Below are positions 27,039 through 34,531 of a DNA stretch of 64,000 nt, one piece after another. The stretch's first letter is position 1. Every line of letters starts with the position of its first letter. Origin of the DNA: Oligoflexia bacterium (GTDB taxonomy: Bacteria > Bdellovibrionota_G > JALEGL01). The notes below the pieces were generated by a model. The model was not told where the DNA came from and did no database searches. It saw nothing but the letters and a program-made list of their open reading frames with translations. The DNA is taken from NCBI GenBank assembly GCA_035326705.1, contig DAOLES010000001.1:124001-188000 (forward strand), given 5' to 3'. The translations under genes and the position numbers were made by a program.

Positions 27039-27566
27039 ATGAAAGCTTATATTCAATTTATATTACTTATACCAATTTTTTCCATCATTGGGGTACTTTA
27101 TCCATCAACAACAGAAAAAATTAATAATGATAATTATTACAATGTAGGTGTGGGTGACGTTGAACTCGATTTAAAGCTCAATAGTAGCTTTTATGGTGAT
27201 AATGCGGGGCCAAGTGTTTTCACCTTTCAAGTTGGAGGCAACTATTTTATATCTAAAAACTTGGCTCCGGGGATTGAACTGTTTATACAAGATGTAGATA
27301 GTCAGTCACAATTTAGAGTCTTACCCAATATTAAACTTTATCTTCCTGATCATGACCGAATCTTACCCTATGCGCAAGTAGGCTTAGGTGTAGCCAATGT
27401 GCCGCAAGGAGGTGGGCTAAATTTAAGGCTGGGTGCTGGGGTCAACTACTTGTTGACGCGTTCTGTGGCAATAGGACTTTCACTGCAATATGATTTTTTA
27501 ATGTCTGATGAGGCACTTCATCGTATAGAGATACCCGTAGGGTTTCATTTTTATTTTAAATATTAA
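27039..27566 (+). CDS. Small outer-membrane beta-barrel protein
   Basis: A 175-residue protein. An N-terminal hydrophobic stretch (about residues 5-22) reads as a signal peptide. The remainder is alternating polar and aromatic or aliphatic residues in short strands separated by turns with Gly and Asp (for example PYAQVGLGVANVP, LNLRLGAGVNYLL, VAIGLSLQYDFLM), ending in FHFYFKY with an aromatic C-terminal residue, as in OmpA/OmpX- or OmpW-like eight-strand barrels. Function unknown. It precedes the sodium symporter by 41 bases on the same strand. Confidence 0.75.
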   Translation: MKAYIQFILLIPIFSIIGVLYPSTTEKINNDNYYNVGVGDVELDLKLNSSFYGDNAGPSVFTFQVGGNYFISKNLAPGIELFIQDVDSQSQFRVLPNIKLYLPDHDRILPYAQVGLGVANVPQGGGLNLRLGAGVNYLLTRSVAIGLSLQYDFLMSDEALHRIEIPVGFHFYFKY

Positions 27567-27607
27567 ATGGCTGACTTTATAGTCTAAAAAGGTAAGGAAA
27601 AGTAAAT

Positions 27608-29143
27608 ATGGGAAAAAACAATAGAGAGTCATGGGGATCTAAATTAGGCGTTATCATGGCCGTTGCAGGCTCAGCAGTTGGTTTGGGGAACTTTTTAAGG
27701 TTTCCTGGGCAAGCTGCCCAAAACGGTGGTGGAGCATTTATGATTCCATACTTTGTTTCTCTCTTGCTGATAGGCATCCCTTTGGCTTGGGCAGAGTGGA
27801 CCATGGCAAGATACGGTGGGCTAAAAGGTTTTCATAGTGCTCCAGGCGTTTTTCAAAGCTTGTGGAAAAATAGAATTTCTAAATATTTAGGGTCTTTGGC
27901 CATACTGATTCCTTTGGTTATTTTTATGTACTATGTTGTGATTGAGGCTTGGTGCTTAAGTTACGCCCTAGATTATCTAAGTGGAAGTTTAATGAAAGGC
28001 AACGATGCCAAAGCTTACAGCGATTTTTTTGCGCAACAGGTTGGTATTTCTGCAGATGGTGCTCTTTTTCATGGTGGTAGTATTAAGGTTATTTTAGTCT
28101 TAGCATTTACCTTTGCCTTTAATTTCTTTTTGATTGCAAAGGGACTCATGTCCGGTATTGAGCGTTTTGTTAAAGTCGCCATCCCCATTATGACAGTGTG
28201 TGCATTATGTGTCCTGATTAGAGTATTGACCTTAAAGACACCTGATCCAAGCTTACCTGAGCAGTCTGTTATTGGTGGTTTAGGTTTTATGTGGAATCCA
28301 AACTTTTCTAAGCTTACAGACCCTCAAACATGGTTGGCAGCAGCCAGCCAAATCTTTTTCAGTTTATCAGTTGGTTTTGGGGTTATCATTAATTACGCCA
28401 GTTACCTGAGAGAAAAAGATGATGTAGTTTTAAGTGGCTTGACTGCGTGTAGCATGAACGAGTTTTTTGAAGTTTGTCTTGGAGGATTAATTACACTACC
28501 GGCTGCATTTATCTTTATGGGAGCAGGTTTGGCGAGTGTTTCTGGCTCTACCTTTGGTTTAGGTTTTAATGCTTTACCTAATGTATTTGCACAAATGCCC
28601 GCAGGTCAGTTTTTTGGCTTTTTGTGGTTTTTTATGCTGTTTTTAGCGGCGGTGACCAGTAGTTTGTCTATGATTCAGCCTGTATTTGCCTTTGTAAAAG
28701 AAATTGGGGTTGAACATAAAAAAGCCATTAAAAGCGTTGCCTTGGTCAGTGCCATTGGTGCAGGGTTTGTTGTGTATTTTTCTAAAGATCTAAAAGCTCT
28801 GGACACCATGGATTTTTGGGTTGGAACCTTTTTAATTTTTGTTTTAGCCATGATTCAGTCTATTATTTTTGCTTGGATCTTTGGTGTGGATAAAGGGTTT
28901 GAAGAAGCCCATAAAGGTGCCAGCATCAATATTCCAGGCTTTGTTAAACCTATTTTAAAGTATGTTACACCCATCTATTTATTGGTTATATTTATTGGCT
29001 TTTCAATCAATAATGCGCCAGCATATTTTAAAAGCTTGGTTAGCGATGGAATTGCTGGGGTAAGTGTTGCTTTTATTGGCGTGATTTTGGCCGGCATTTT
29101 GTTTTTAATACATAAACACCGAAAATTATGGGAACAGATATAA
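27608..29143 (+). CDS. Sodium-dependent NSS/SNF-family symporter
   Basis: A 511-residue transporter with about 12 membrane segments. The signature SWGSKLGVIMAVAGSAVGLGN, then FLRFPGQAAQNGGGAFMIPY (TM1, Na+ and substrate sites) identifies the neurotransmitter:sodium symporter family of LeuT and MetP. Bacterial members import amino acids. The next gene, 50 bases on, encodes a 29-residue MetS-type subunit, which points to the MetP-like subgroup (methionine/alanine uptake in Corynebacterium); the substrate here is inferred only from that. Confidence 0.95.
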   Translation: MGKNNRESWGSKLGVIMAVAGSAVGLGNFLRFPGQAAQNGGGAFMIPYFVSLLLIGIPLAWAEWTMARYGGLKGFHSAPGVFQSLWKNRISKYLGSLAILIPLVIFMYYVVIEAWCLSYALDYLSGSLMKGNDAKAYSDFFAQQVGISADGALFHGGSIKVILVLAFTFAFNFFLIAKGLMSGIERFVKVAIPIMTVCALCVLIRVLTLKTPDPSLPEQSVIGGLGFMWNPNFSKLTDPQTWLAAASQIFFSLSVGFGVIINYASYLREKDDVVLSGLTACSMNEFFEVCLGGLITLPAAFIFMGAGLASVSGSTFGLGFNALPNVFAQMPAGQFFGFLWFFMLFLAAVTSSLSMIQPVFAFVKEIGVEHKKAIKSVALVSAIGAGFVVYFSKDLKALDTMDFWVGTFLIFVLAMIQSIIFAWIFGVDKGFEEAHKGASINIPGFVKPILKYVTPIYLLVIFIGFSINNAPAYFKSLVSDGIAGVSVAFIGVILAGILFLIHKHRKLWEQI

Positions 29144-29193
29144 TTAATAAATAAGTTTATTGGCTTGCTATACAACGTATTGAAGGAGATGTT

Positions 29194-29283
29194 ATGACAT
29201 TAGGTGGCTGGATAATGATGAGTTTATCGATATCAACAGTGTTAATATTGATTAGTTTTTGTTTGTATAAAGTGTTTAAATAA
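29194..29283 (+). CDS. MetS-type NSS transporter small subunit (29 residues)
   Basis: A single-helix peptide of 29 residues, MTLGGWIMMSLSIS followed by TVLILISFCLYKVFK, too short for routine gene calling. A strong GAAGGAGAT ribosome binding site sits just before ATG 29194, and the gene lies between the NSS symporter stop (29143) and nupC-like start (29295) on the same strand. The small size, W-I-M-M segment, one hydrophobic helix and basic C-terminus match the MetS / symporter small accessory protein families, which are needed for activity of some NSS transporters. The position directly after the symporter strongly supports the call. Confidence 0.85.
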   Translation: MTLGGWIMMSLSISTVLILISFCLYKVFK

Positions 29284-29294
29284 AGGGTTGGAAA

Positions 29295-30584
29295 ATGTTG
29301 TATAACTTAGTGTCTTTATTGGGTATAGTCGGTATTATTGGTATCGCATGGTTGATGTCAAACAATAAAAAAGCATTTCCATGGCGTCAAGTTCTGTGGG
29401 GATTAGGCTTACAATTTCTCATTGCCATTTTTGTTTTTGTTTTGCCTGTAGGTAAAACTTTATTTCTTTGGATGAATGATTTAGCGGTGACTTTAATTGG
29501 ATACGCTACAGAGGGCGGAAAATTTGTTTTTGGTGGTTTGGCAACCCGTAGTATGGCTACTAAAGAAGGTGCTGCGCCTGGATCAGATTTTGTGTTTGCC
29601 TTTGAAGTTCTGACAACGGTTATTTTCTTTTCCTCATTGATTGGTGTTCTTTATTATATAAAAGTTATGCAAGTACTGGTTAAAGCTTTTGCTTGGGTGA
29701 TGCAAAAAACCATGAAAGTATCAGGTGCTGAAGCTTTGACAGCGTCGGCCAATATTTTCTTTGGCCAGTCTGAAGCCCCTATTGCAGTAAAACCTTATAT
29801 TCCTAAGATGACTCAATCAGAAATCATGTCCATGATGACAGGTGGATTTGCTACCGTTGCTGGCGGTGTTATGGCAGCGTATATTGGAATGCTACATGAG
29901 GTGTTTCCAAACATTGCAGGACATTTGATTTCTGCATCGGTTTTATCTGCTCCAGCAGCATTGATGCTAGCCAAGGTAGTTTTTCCTGAAACTGAAAAAC
30001 CCTTAACTCAAGGTGAAGTTGCTATGAATGTAGAAACTGAAGATGTGAATGTTTTGGATGCAGCGGCTACAGGAGCTGCCTCTGGATTACACTTAGCTTT
30101 AAACATTGGCGCCATGTTGATAGCTTTTATGGCTTTATTGGCTATGATTAATGCCATTATTGGTTACTTTGGCTCTATGCTAGGCATTGATAGTTTAAGT
30201 TTGCAAAAAATCTTGGGTTGGACGCATTACCCTATTGCTTTGATGATGGGGGTTTATCCTCAGGATGCCATGACCGTAGCAACGCTTCTAGGAGAGAAGT
30301 TGATCTTAACAGAATTTGTGGGTTACTTAAACTTGACTCATATTTTAAAGGAAGGTGTGATTCAATTGCATCCTAGGTCAGTTGTGATTGTAACCTATGG
30401 CTTATGTGGCTTTGCTAACTTTGCTTCCATCGCGATTCAAATTGGCGGTATAAGAGCAATTGCCCCTAGTAGATCTTCTGACTTAGCTAAGTTAGGTTTA
30501 AAAGCGATGTTTACTGGGGCACTGGCAGCCTATTTAACTGGAAATATTGCTGGGATCTTTTTTTCTGGTAATACTATTTTATAG
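29295..30584 (+). CDS. CNT-family concentrative nucleoside transporter (NupC-like)
   Basis: A 429-residue transporter with about 9-10 membrane segments. LLGIVGIIGIAWLMSNNKKAFPWR at the start (given in part), GGLATRS, SANIFFGQSEAPIAVKPYI (substrate-site loop) and CGFANFASIAIQIGG near the end are CNT family motifs. It imports nucleosides with Na+ or H+. It follows the NSS small subunit by 11 bases and is closed by a strong terminator. The genes to the right (deaminase, purine nucleoside phosphorylase, hypoxanthine phosphoribosyltransferase) make a functional link with nucleoside salvage. Confidence 0.95.
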   Translation: MLYNLVSLLGIVGIIGIAWLMSNNKKAFPWRQVLWGLGLQFLIAIFVFVLPVGKTLFLWMNDLAVTLIGYATEGGKFVFGGLATRSMATKEGAAPGSDFVFAFEVLTTVIFFSSLIGVLYYIKVMQVLVKAFAWVMQKTMKVSGAEALTASANIFFGQSEAPIAVKPYIPKMTQSEIMSMMTGGFATVAGGVMAAYIGMLHEVFPNIAGHLISASVLSAPAALMLAKVVFPETEKPLTQGEVAMNVETEDVNVLDAAATGAASGLHLALNIGAMLIAFMALLAMINAIIGYFGSMLGIDSLSLQKILGWTHYPIALMMGVYPQDAMTVATLLGEKLILTEFVGYLNLTHILKEGVIQLHPRSVVIVTYGLCGFANFASIAIQIGGIRAIAPSRSSDLAKLGLKAMFTGALAAYLTGNIAGIFFSGNTIL

Positions 30585-30616
30585 AATCATGAGCTGATTA
30601 AAAGCACGACTCTCAT

Positions 30617-30654
30617 AAAAAAAGCCTATGCAGTTTTCAGTGCATAGGCTTTTT
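30617..30654. terminator. Bidirectional terminator, copy 1 of a 38-base repeat
   Basis: Seven A residues, arm GCCTATGCA (30624-30632), 8-base loop GTTTTCAG, arm TGCATAGGC (30641-30649), then five T residues. The A- and T-runs make it work in both directions, fitting its place between the convergent nucleoside transporter and deaminase genes. An identical copy, loop included, occurs at 33092. Confidence 0.93.
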
Positions 30655-30684
30655 ATTGATGATAACGTTAACTATTCAGCTTTA

Positions 30685-31503
30685 CTAATTTGATCCAAGC
30701 TTGGCATCAATTTCCTCACGAGTTGTAGAAAATATTTTTTCACTGAGGTTTATAAGATCTTTATCATCCGTTGAGAGTTGCTTAAAACTAAGATTTTGAC
30801 CGCCAGCAATCCATTGCCATACAAATGGGTTGTATTTGAATTTTTCGCCAATCGCCATGGCACCAGCATTTGAGGTTTTTTGAAGGGAATCTTTCCCTAA
30901 GAACTCATTTTGAACCAGATCACCATCTATGGCGGATGAAATAGATAGATTTGCTTTAGCATTGATAATCATCACCATACACATGGGACAAGGCTCTAAA
31001 GTTCCATAAACGTAATAGCCATCTTTACTAAATTGTTGAGTGCCTTTGTTTGTATTGACAGGGTAACTGGTAACAGGCTCAACTAGGTTAGATCGAGCTA
31101 TGTTTTCTTCACTCATTTCAAGATTGTATTGGTTTTTGCCATTATTTAAGTAATGTTTATAGGCAACTGCATCTTCTAAAGCTCTTGCTTCGGCATGGTC
31201 AGTTATACCAGGGCCTGTTACCATTGCGTTACGTCCGGGAAACTCATAAATAACACCATCATTAACTAAAAGTACAAGGGCACCAATACCGTAGTTACCT
31301 TCATTAAAGGCCGCTAAAGCTGAAGCCAATGCTTTTCTTGCGTAGTAAGCATGTTGCCCAATTTGATAAGTATTTATTGTTTTTGCTAAGTAACGCTCAA
31401 CTTGATTAGCTATATGTACATCGTCAGTATTGGTTTGAGCAATAGCAGATTGATGACTGAAAATTAGAAAACAAATGCTAAATAATAAAGATAGTTTTTT
31501 CAT
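30685..31503 (-). CDS. Exported nucleoside/cytidine-deaminase-fold protein
   Basis: A 272-residue zinc deaminase with a Sec signal peptide. Counting from ATG 31503, residues 1-22 are a signal sequence ending SAIA before QTN; zinc-site motifs follow as HAEA (H103, catalytic E105) and PCPMC (171-175). These define the CDA/guanine/tRNA-adenosine deaminase superfamily. Such enzymes are normally cytosolic; export to the periplasm is unusual. The start is chosen because GGGGG lies 7 bases upstream and gives a clean signal peptide. The insertion between the two zinc motifs (about 65 residues) is longer than in simple cytidine deaminases. The substrate is unknown; neighbours suggest nucleosides or purine bases. 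Confidence 0.88.
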   Translation of the reverse strand: MKKLSLLFSICFLIFSHQSAIAQTNTDDVHIANQVERYLAKTINTYQIGQHAYYARKALASALAAFNEGNYGIGALVLLVNDGVIYEFPGRNAMVTGPGITDHAEARALEDAVAYKHYLNNGKNQYNLEMSEENIARSNLVEPVTSYPVNTNKGTQQFSKDGYYVYGTLEPCPMCMVMIINAKANLSISSAIDGDLVQNEFLGKDSLQKTSNAGAMAIGEKFKYNPFVWQWIAGGQNLSFKQLSTDDKDLINLSEKIFSTTREEIDAKLGSN

Positions 31504-31621
31504 TGTAAACCCCCAATTCAATTATGGTTATATTGAAGTCTTAATAGCAGGTTATATGTGATGCTTCAAATGAAAATGATTAAAAATTAGCTCTAGGTTG
31601 TGTTTTAAAGGCTTACAATAT

Positions 31622-32488
31622 ATGTCAGCCAACATGATTGATGTAGAAATATTGAGAGCAAAAATAAAGACTGCAGTGGAATATTTATCAGATGCTAATG
31701 TAGCGAATATAAAAGCAAAATATCTCATTGTTTTGGGTTCTGGGCTCAGTGAAGCGATTGATGATTGGGAAATGATTCATGCATTTGCATATAAAGAAAT
31801 TCCCGGGTTTCCTGAACATATAATAGAGGGGCACAAAGGTGAAGTGAGGCTTTATAAAATTAATGGTAGTGATGACTATGCCTGGGTATTAACTGGAAGA
31901 TTTCATAGTTATCAAGGTTATGACCCTGCTGAGTGTGCTATACCTATTAGAGTTGCTGCTGGATTAGGGGTGAGCCATGTTATTCTTACTTGTGCAGCTG
32001 GAGGAATTAATGAAAACTACAATCCAGGCGATATTATGTTCTTAAATGATCATATCAATAGTACTGGAATGAGTCCATTTAGAGGGCCAAATTTGGATGA
32101 GTTTGGACCAAGATTTTTAGATCTAACAGAAGTTTATGATGATGCTTTTTTACAAGACTTAAAAAGAGCTGCAAAACAAGCAGATATTTTTACCCAAGAA
32201 GGTGTTTATGTTTGGCACTGGGGCCCAGAGTACGAGACACCTGCAGAGATAAAGCGTTGGGCAATTTTAGGTGCAGATGCAATTGGAATGTCTATGGTTC
32301 CTGAAGCTATGGTGGCAAGACATCATCAGCTAAAAGTGGCAGGTATTGCTTGTATCAGCAATAAAGCGGCAGGTATGTCAGAAAAAGGAAGAAAAGGTAA
32401 GCTTGACCATAAAGAAGTATTAGAGGTTGGTCAGCAAAGCAGCCAAAAGCTCAAAAATATTTTAAATCAGTATTTTCAAAAAAATTAA
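31622..32488 (+). CDS. Purine nucleoside phosphorylase (trimeric type)
   Basis: A 288-residue PNP. It cleaves purine nucleosides with phosphate to the base and ribose-1-phosphate. Motifs: phosphate site LGSGLSE, EGHKGEV, GRFHSYQGYDP, LTCAAGGIN, base-site EYETPAEI, MSMVPEAMVA and CISNKAAGMS. These match the trimeric PNP/MTAP family (PunA-like). Start ATG 31622 has AAAGGC about 10 bases upstream; a TTG extension to 31598 lacks support. It is followed 7 to 13 bases later by the phosphoribosyltransferase gene, so released hypoxanthine or guanine can be recycled directly. Confidence 0.95.
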   Translation: MSANMIDVEILRAKIKTAVEYLSDANVANIKAKYLIVLGSGLSEAIDDWEMIHAFAYKEIPGFPEHIIEGHKGEVRLYKINGSDDYAWVLTGRFHSYQGYDPAECAIPIRVAAGLGVSHVILTCAAGGINENYNPGDIMFLNDHINSTGMSPFRGPNLDEFGPRFLDLTEVYDDAFLQDLKRAAKQADIFTQEGVYVWHWGPEYETPAEIKRWAILGADAIGMSMVPEAMVARHHQLKVAGIACISNKAAGMSEKGRKGKLDHKEVLEVGQQSSQKLKNILNQYFQKN

Positions 32489-32501
32489 GAGGTAGATGAC
32501 T

Positions 32502-33050
32502 ATGTTAGATTATCCAAAAGATTACTTTTTACCTGCACTTATTAGCCAAGAACAACTAAAAAAGAAAATACATGAATTAGGACAGCAAATTACAAGAGAC
32601 TATCAAGATAAAGAGATTTTATGTATTGGTGTTTTAAACGGAGCAGTTCAATTTTTAGTGCATTTAATTGAAGAAATTAAATTACCGCTTAATATAGATT
32701 TTATATCAGTCTCAAGTTATGGCGACTCAACTGAATCAAGTGGAAAACTATCGTGGCGTCTTAACTTATTGCAAGATATTAGCAATAAACATGTGATTAT
32801 TGTTGAGGATATTATTGATACCGGCATTACATTGCATGAGGTTAAAAAAGAGTTTTTAAAGCAAAATCCAAAGTCATTAAAGATAGCGTCACTGTTCTCT
32901 AAACCTTCGAGACGAGAAATAGATGTAGATATAGATTATCTTGGGTTTGAAATTGAAAATCATTATGTTGTCGGCTTTGGCTTTGATTATCAAGGCTATT
33001 ACAGAAACTTACCGCACGTAGCAATCCTGCCTGAAGACAGGTACAAATAA
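32502..33050 (+). CDS. hpt: Hypoxanthine phosphoribosyltransferase
   Basis: A 182-residue type I phosphoribosyltransferase. The PRPP motif VEDIIDTGITL, the flexible loop start SSYGDSTESSG and the base-site region FEIENHYVVGFGFDYQGYYRN match HGPRT enzymes. It joins hypoxanthine (or guanine) to PRPP to give IMP/GMP in the cytoplasm. I prefer ATG 32502 to 32496 because the AAGAGG site ends at 32492, leaving 9 rather than 3 bases. It is co-transcribed with the phosphorylase gene just upstream and ends at the second copy of the repeated terminator. Confidence 0.95.
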   Translation: MLDYPKDYFLPALISQEQLKKKIHELGQQITRDYQDKEILCIGVLNGAVQFLVHLIEEIKLPLNIDFISVSSYGDSTESSGKLSWRLNLLQDISNKHVIIVEDIIDTGITLHEVKKEFLKQNPKSLKIASLFSKPSRREIDVDIDYLGFEIENHYVVGFGFDYQGYYRNLPHVAILPEDRYK

Positions 33051-33091
33051 TAATTATAGATTAATGATTAATCATAACTTTTTCATGTAAT

Positions 33092-33130
33092 AAAAAAAGC
33101 CTATGCAGTTTTCAGTGCATAGGCTTTTTT
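33092..33130. terminator. Bidirectional terminator, copy 2 of a 38-base repeat
   Basis: Identical to the hairpin at 30617 over 40 bases (from the preceding AT to the T-run): arms GCCTATGCA (33099-33107) and TGCATAGGC (33116-33124), loop GTTTTCAG, flanked by A7 and T6. It separates the convergent phosphoribosyltransferase and rpsD genes. Confidence 0.93.
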
Positions 33131-33152
33131 AAAGGATATTGTAAAGAACAGC

Positions 33153-33773
33153 TTATTTAACCAATCTAGAATAATACTCGATGACCATTGGAATTTCCAC
33201 TACAAATGGAAAGTCTTCTCTACCCGGTGTTGAGGTTAAGGTTGCTGTCATGTTTGCATCATCATAACGTGACCATTCTGGGTGGTTGCCAGTTGCTTTG
33301 CGTTCTTCAACTTCAGACTGAACAAAAATCATTTTTTTACCTTTTTCAGTCAAAGATATTTCTTCACCTTGTTTGGTTTGGTAAGAGGCAACATCTACAC
33401 GTTTACCATTGACTAAGATTTTACCATGAGCTACCAATTGACGAGCAGCTGCAATTGAAGGAGCAAAACCAACGCAATATACAACGTTGTCTAAACGTCT
33501 TTCTAAAATATCTAACAAGTTTTTACCAGGATCACCTTTTTTACGGAAAGACTGAGAAACAGCTCTTCTTAATTGTCTTTCACCTAAACCGTAGTTGTAA
33601 CGTACTTTTTGCTTTTCAATTAGCTGTGTACCATATACACTTTTCTTTTTCCGTTTATCACCATGTTGTCCTGGTGGGTAAGGGCGACGCTCTGGTCTTT
33701 TTCTTGATAGACCGGGCAAATCTGCACCCAGTGCACGCATAACTTTCAATCTTGGTCCTGTATATCTTGCCAT
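33153..33773 (-). CDS. rpsD: 30S ribosomal protein S4
   Basis: A 206-residue S4 protein: MARYTGPRLKVMRALGADLPG, the PPGQHG loop, LDILERRLDNVVYCVGFA, and the S4 RNA-binding domain with AARQLVAHGKILVNGKRVD. It binds 16S rRNA early in 30S assembly. Unlike the E. coli arrangement within the alpha operon, it stands alone here, with its own strong promoter and a terminator at its end. The N-terminal zinc-binding cysteines found in some S4 proteins are absent. Confidence 0.98.
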   Translation of the reverse strand: MARYTGPRLKVMRALGADLPGLSRKRPERRPYPPGQHGDKRKKKSVYGTQLIEKQKVRYNYGLGERQLRRAVSQSFRKKGDPGKNLLDILERRLDNVVYCVGFAPSIAAARQLVAHGKILVNGKRVDVASYQTKQGEEISLTEKGKKMIFVQSEVEERKATGNHPEWSRYDDANMTATLTSTPGREDFPFVVEIPMVIEYYSRLVK

Positions 33774-33862
33774 TTAAGTTTCCTTATACATGAGCTTTTT
33801 GCTCGTAAAATCAGTAATTTATATTCAATAATGTATCCCAAAAATCTATTTGGAAGTAGTCG

Positions 33863-33890
33863 TAGATATCATGTTGAGAGCCATTGTCAA
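33863..33890 (-). promoter_or_regulatory. Sigma-70 promoter of rpsD
   Basis: On the minus strand, -35 TTGACA (33890-33885) and -10 TATCTA (33868-33863) are 16 bases apart, with an extended TGA just before the -10. It lies about 90 bases before the rpsD start, leaving an untranslated leader in which S4 autoregulation might act, although no specific fold was recognised. Confidence 0.75.
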
Positions 33891-33901
33891 GCCTGATAAG
33901 A

Positions 33902-34531
33902 TTATTTTTTACTCAGTCTTGAGCTTATAACGCCACCAAAGACTGGAATAAGTGAGATGAAGATAATCAGTAAAACAGCTTTTTCAAAGTTTTGTTTAAT
34001 AATGGGTACATTGCCTAAAAAGTAACCTGCCATAGTCATTGAGGTGATCCATGCAATACCACCAAATATATTATAACTAACAAACTTTTTATAATTCATA
34101 TTTGCCATGCCAGCCACAAAGGGAGCAAAAGTCCTTACAATTGGAACAAAACGCGCCAATACAATGGTTTTACCACCATGCTTATTGTAAAACGCTTGAG
34201 TTTTTTCAAGGTGAGACTTTTTAAAAAAAAGAGAATTGTCTTTGAATTGTATACGGTCCCCTGAGGTTCTACCTAAAAAATAGCCAACCGTATCCCCTAC
34301 AATGGCCGCAATAATCAGTAAAATATTAAGCCAAACAATATTTAGAATGCCCGTACTTGCTGCAAATCCAGTAATGAACAAAAGGGAATCACCAGGGAAA
34401 AAAAAACCAATTAATAAGCCTGTCTCTGCAAAAATAATGGCAAATAAAATAGGATAGGATAACCACCCCCAGTTTTCCATAAATATAGGGAGCTGTTGTA
34501 AGTCGAAGAGGGTTTTTATTTGTTCTATCAT
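33902..34531 (-). CDS. DedA-family membrane protein
   Basis: A 209-residue protein with the DedA/SNARE-associated domain: FAETGLLIGFFFPGDSLLF near residues 29-47, GDTVGYFLGRTSGDRI, and FARFVPIVRTFAPFVAGM-like ARFVPIVRTFAPFVAG in the middle. DedA proteins are inner-membrane, proton-dependent flippases or transporters acting in undecaprenyl phosphate or phospholipid recycling. It overlaps the upstream NhaC-type antiporter by four bases and is the last gene of the five-gene operon with alr-like, ATP-grasp and kinase genes. If that operon modifies the envelope, a lipid-carrier flippase would fit (inference). Confidence 0.93.
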   Translation of the reverse strand: MIEQIKTLFDLQQLPIFMENWGWLSYPILFAIIFAETGLLIGFFFPGDSLLFITGFAASTGILNIVWLNILLIIAAIVGDTVGYFLGRTSGDRIQFKDNSLFFKKSHLEKTQAFYNKHGGKTIVLARFVPIVRTFAPFVAGMANMNYKKFVSYNIFGGIAWITSMTMAGYFLGNVPIIKQNFEKAVLLIIFISLIPVFGGVISSRLSKK

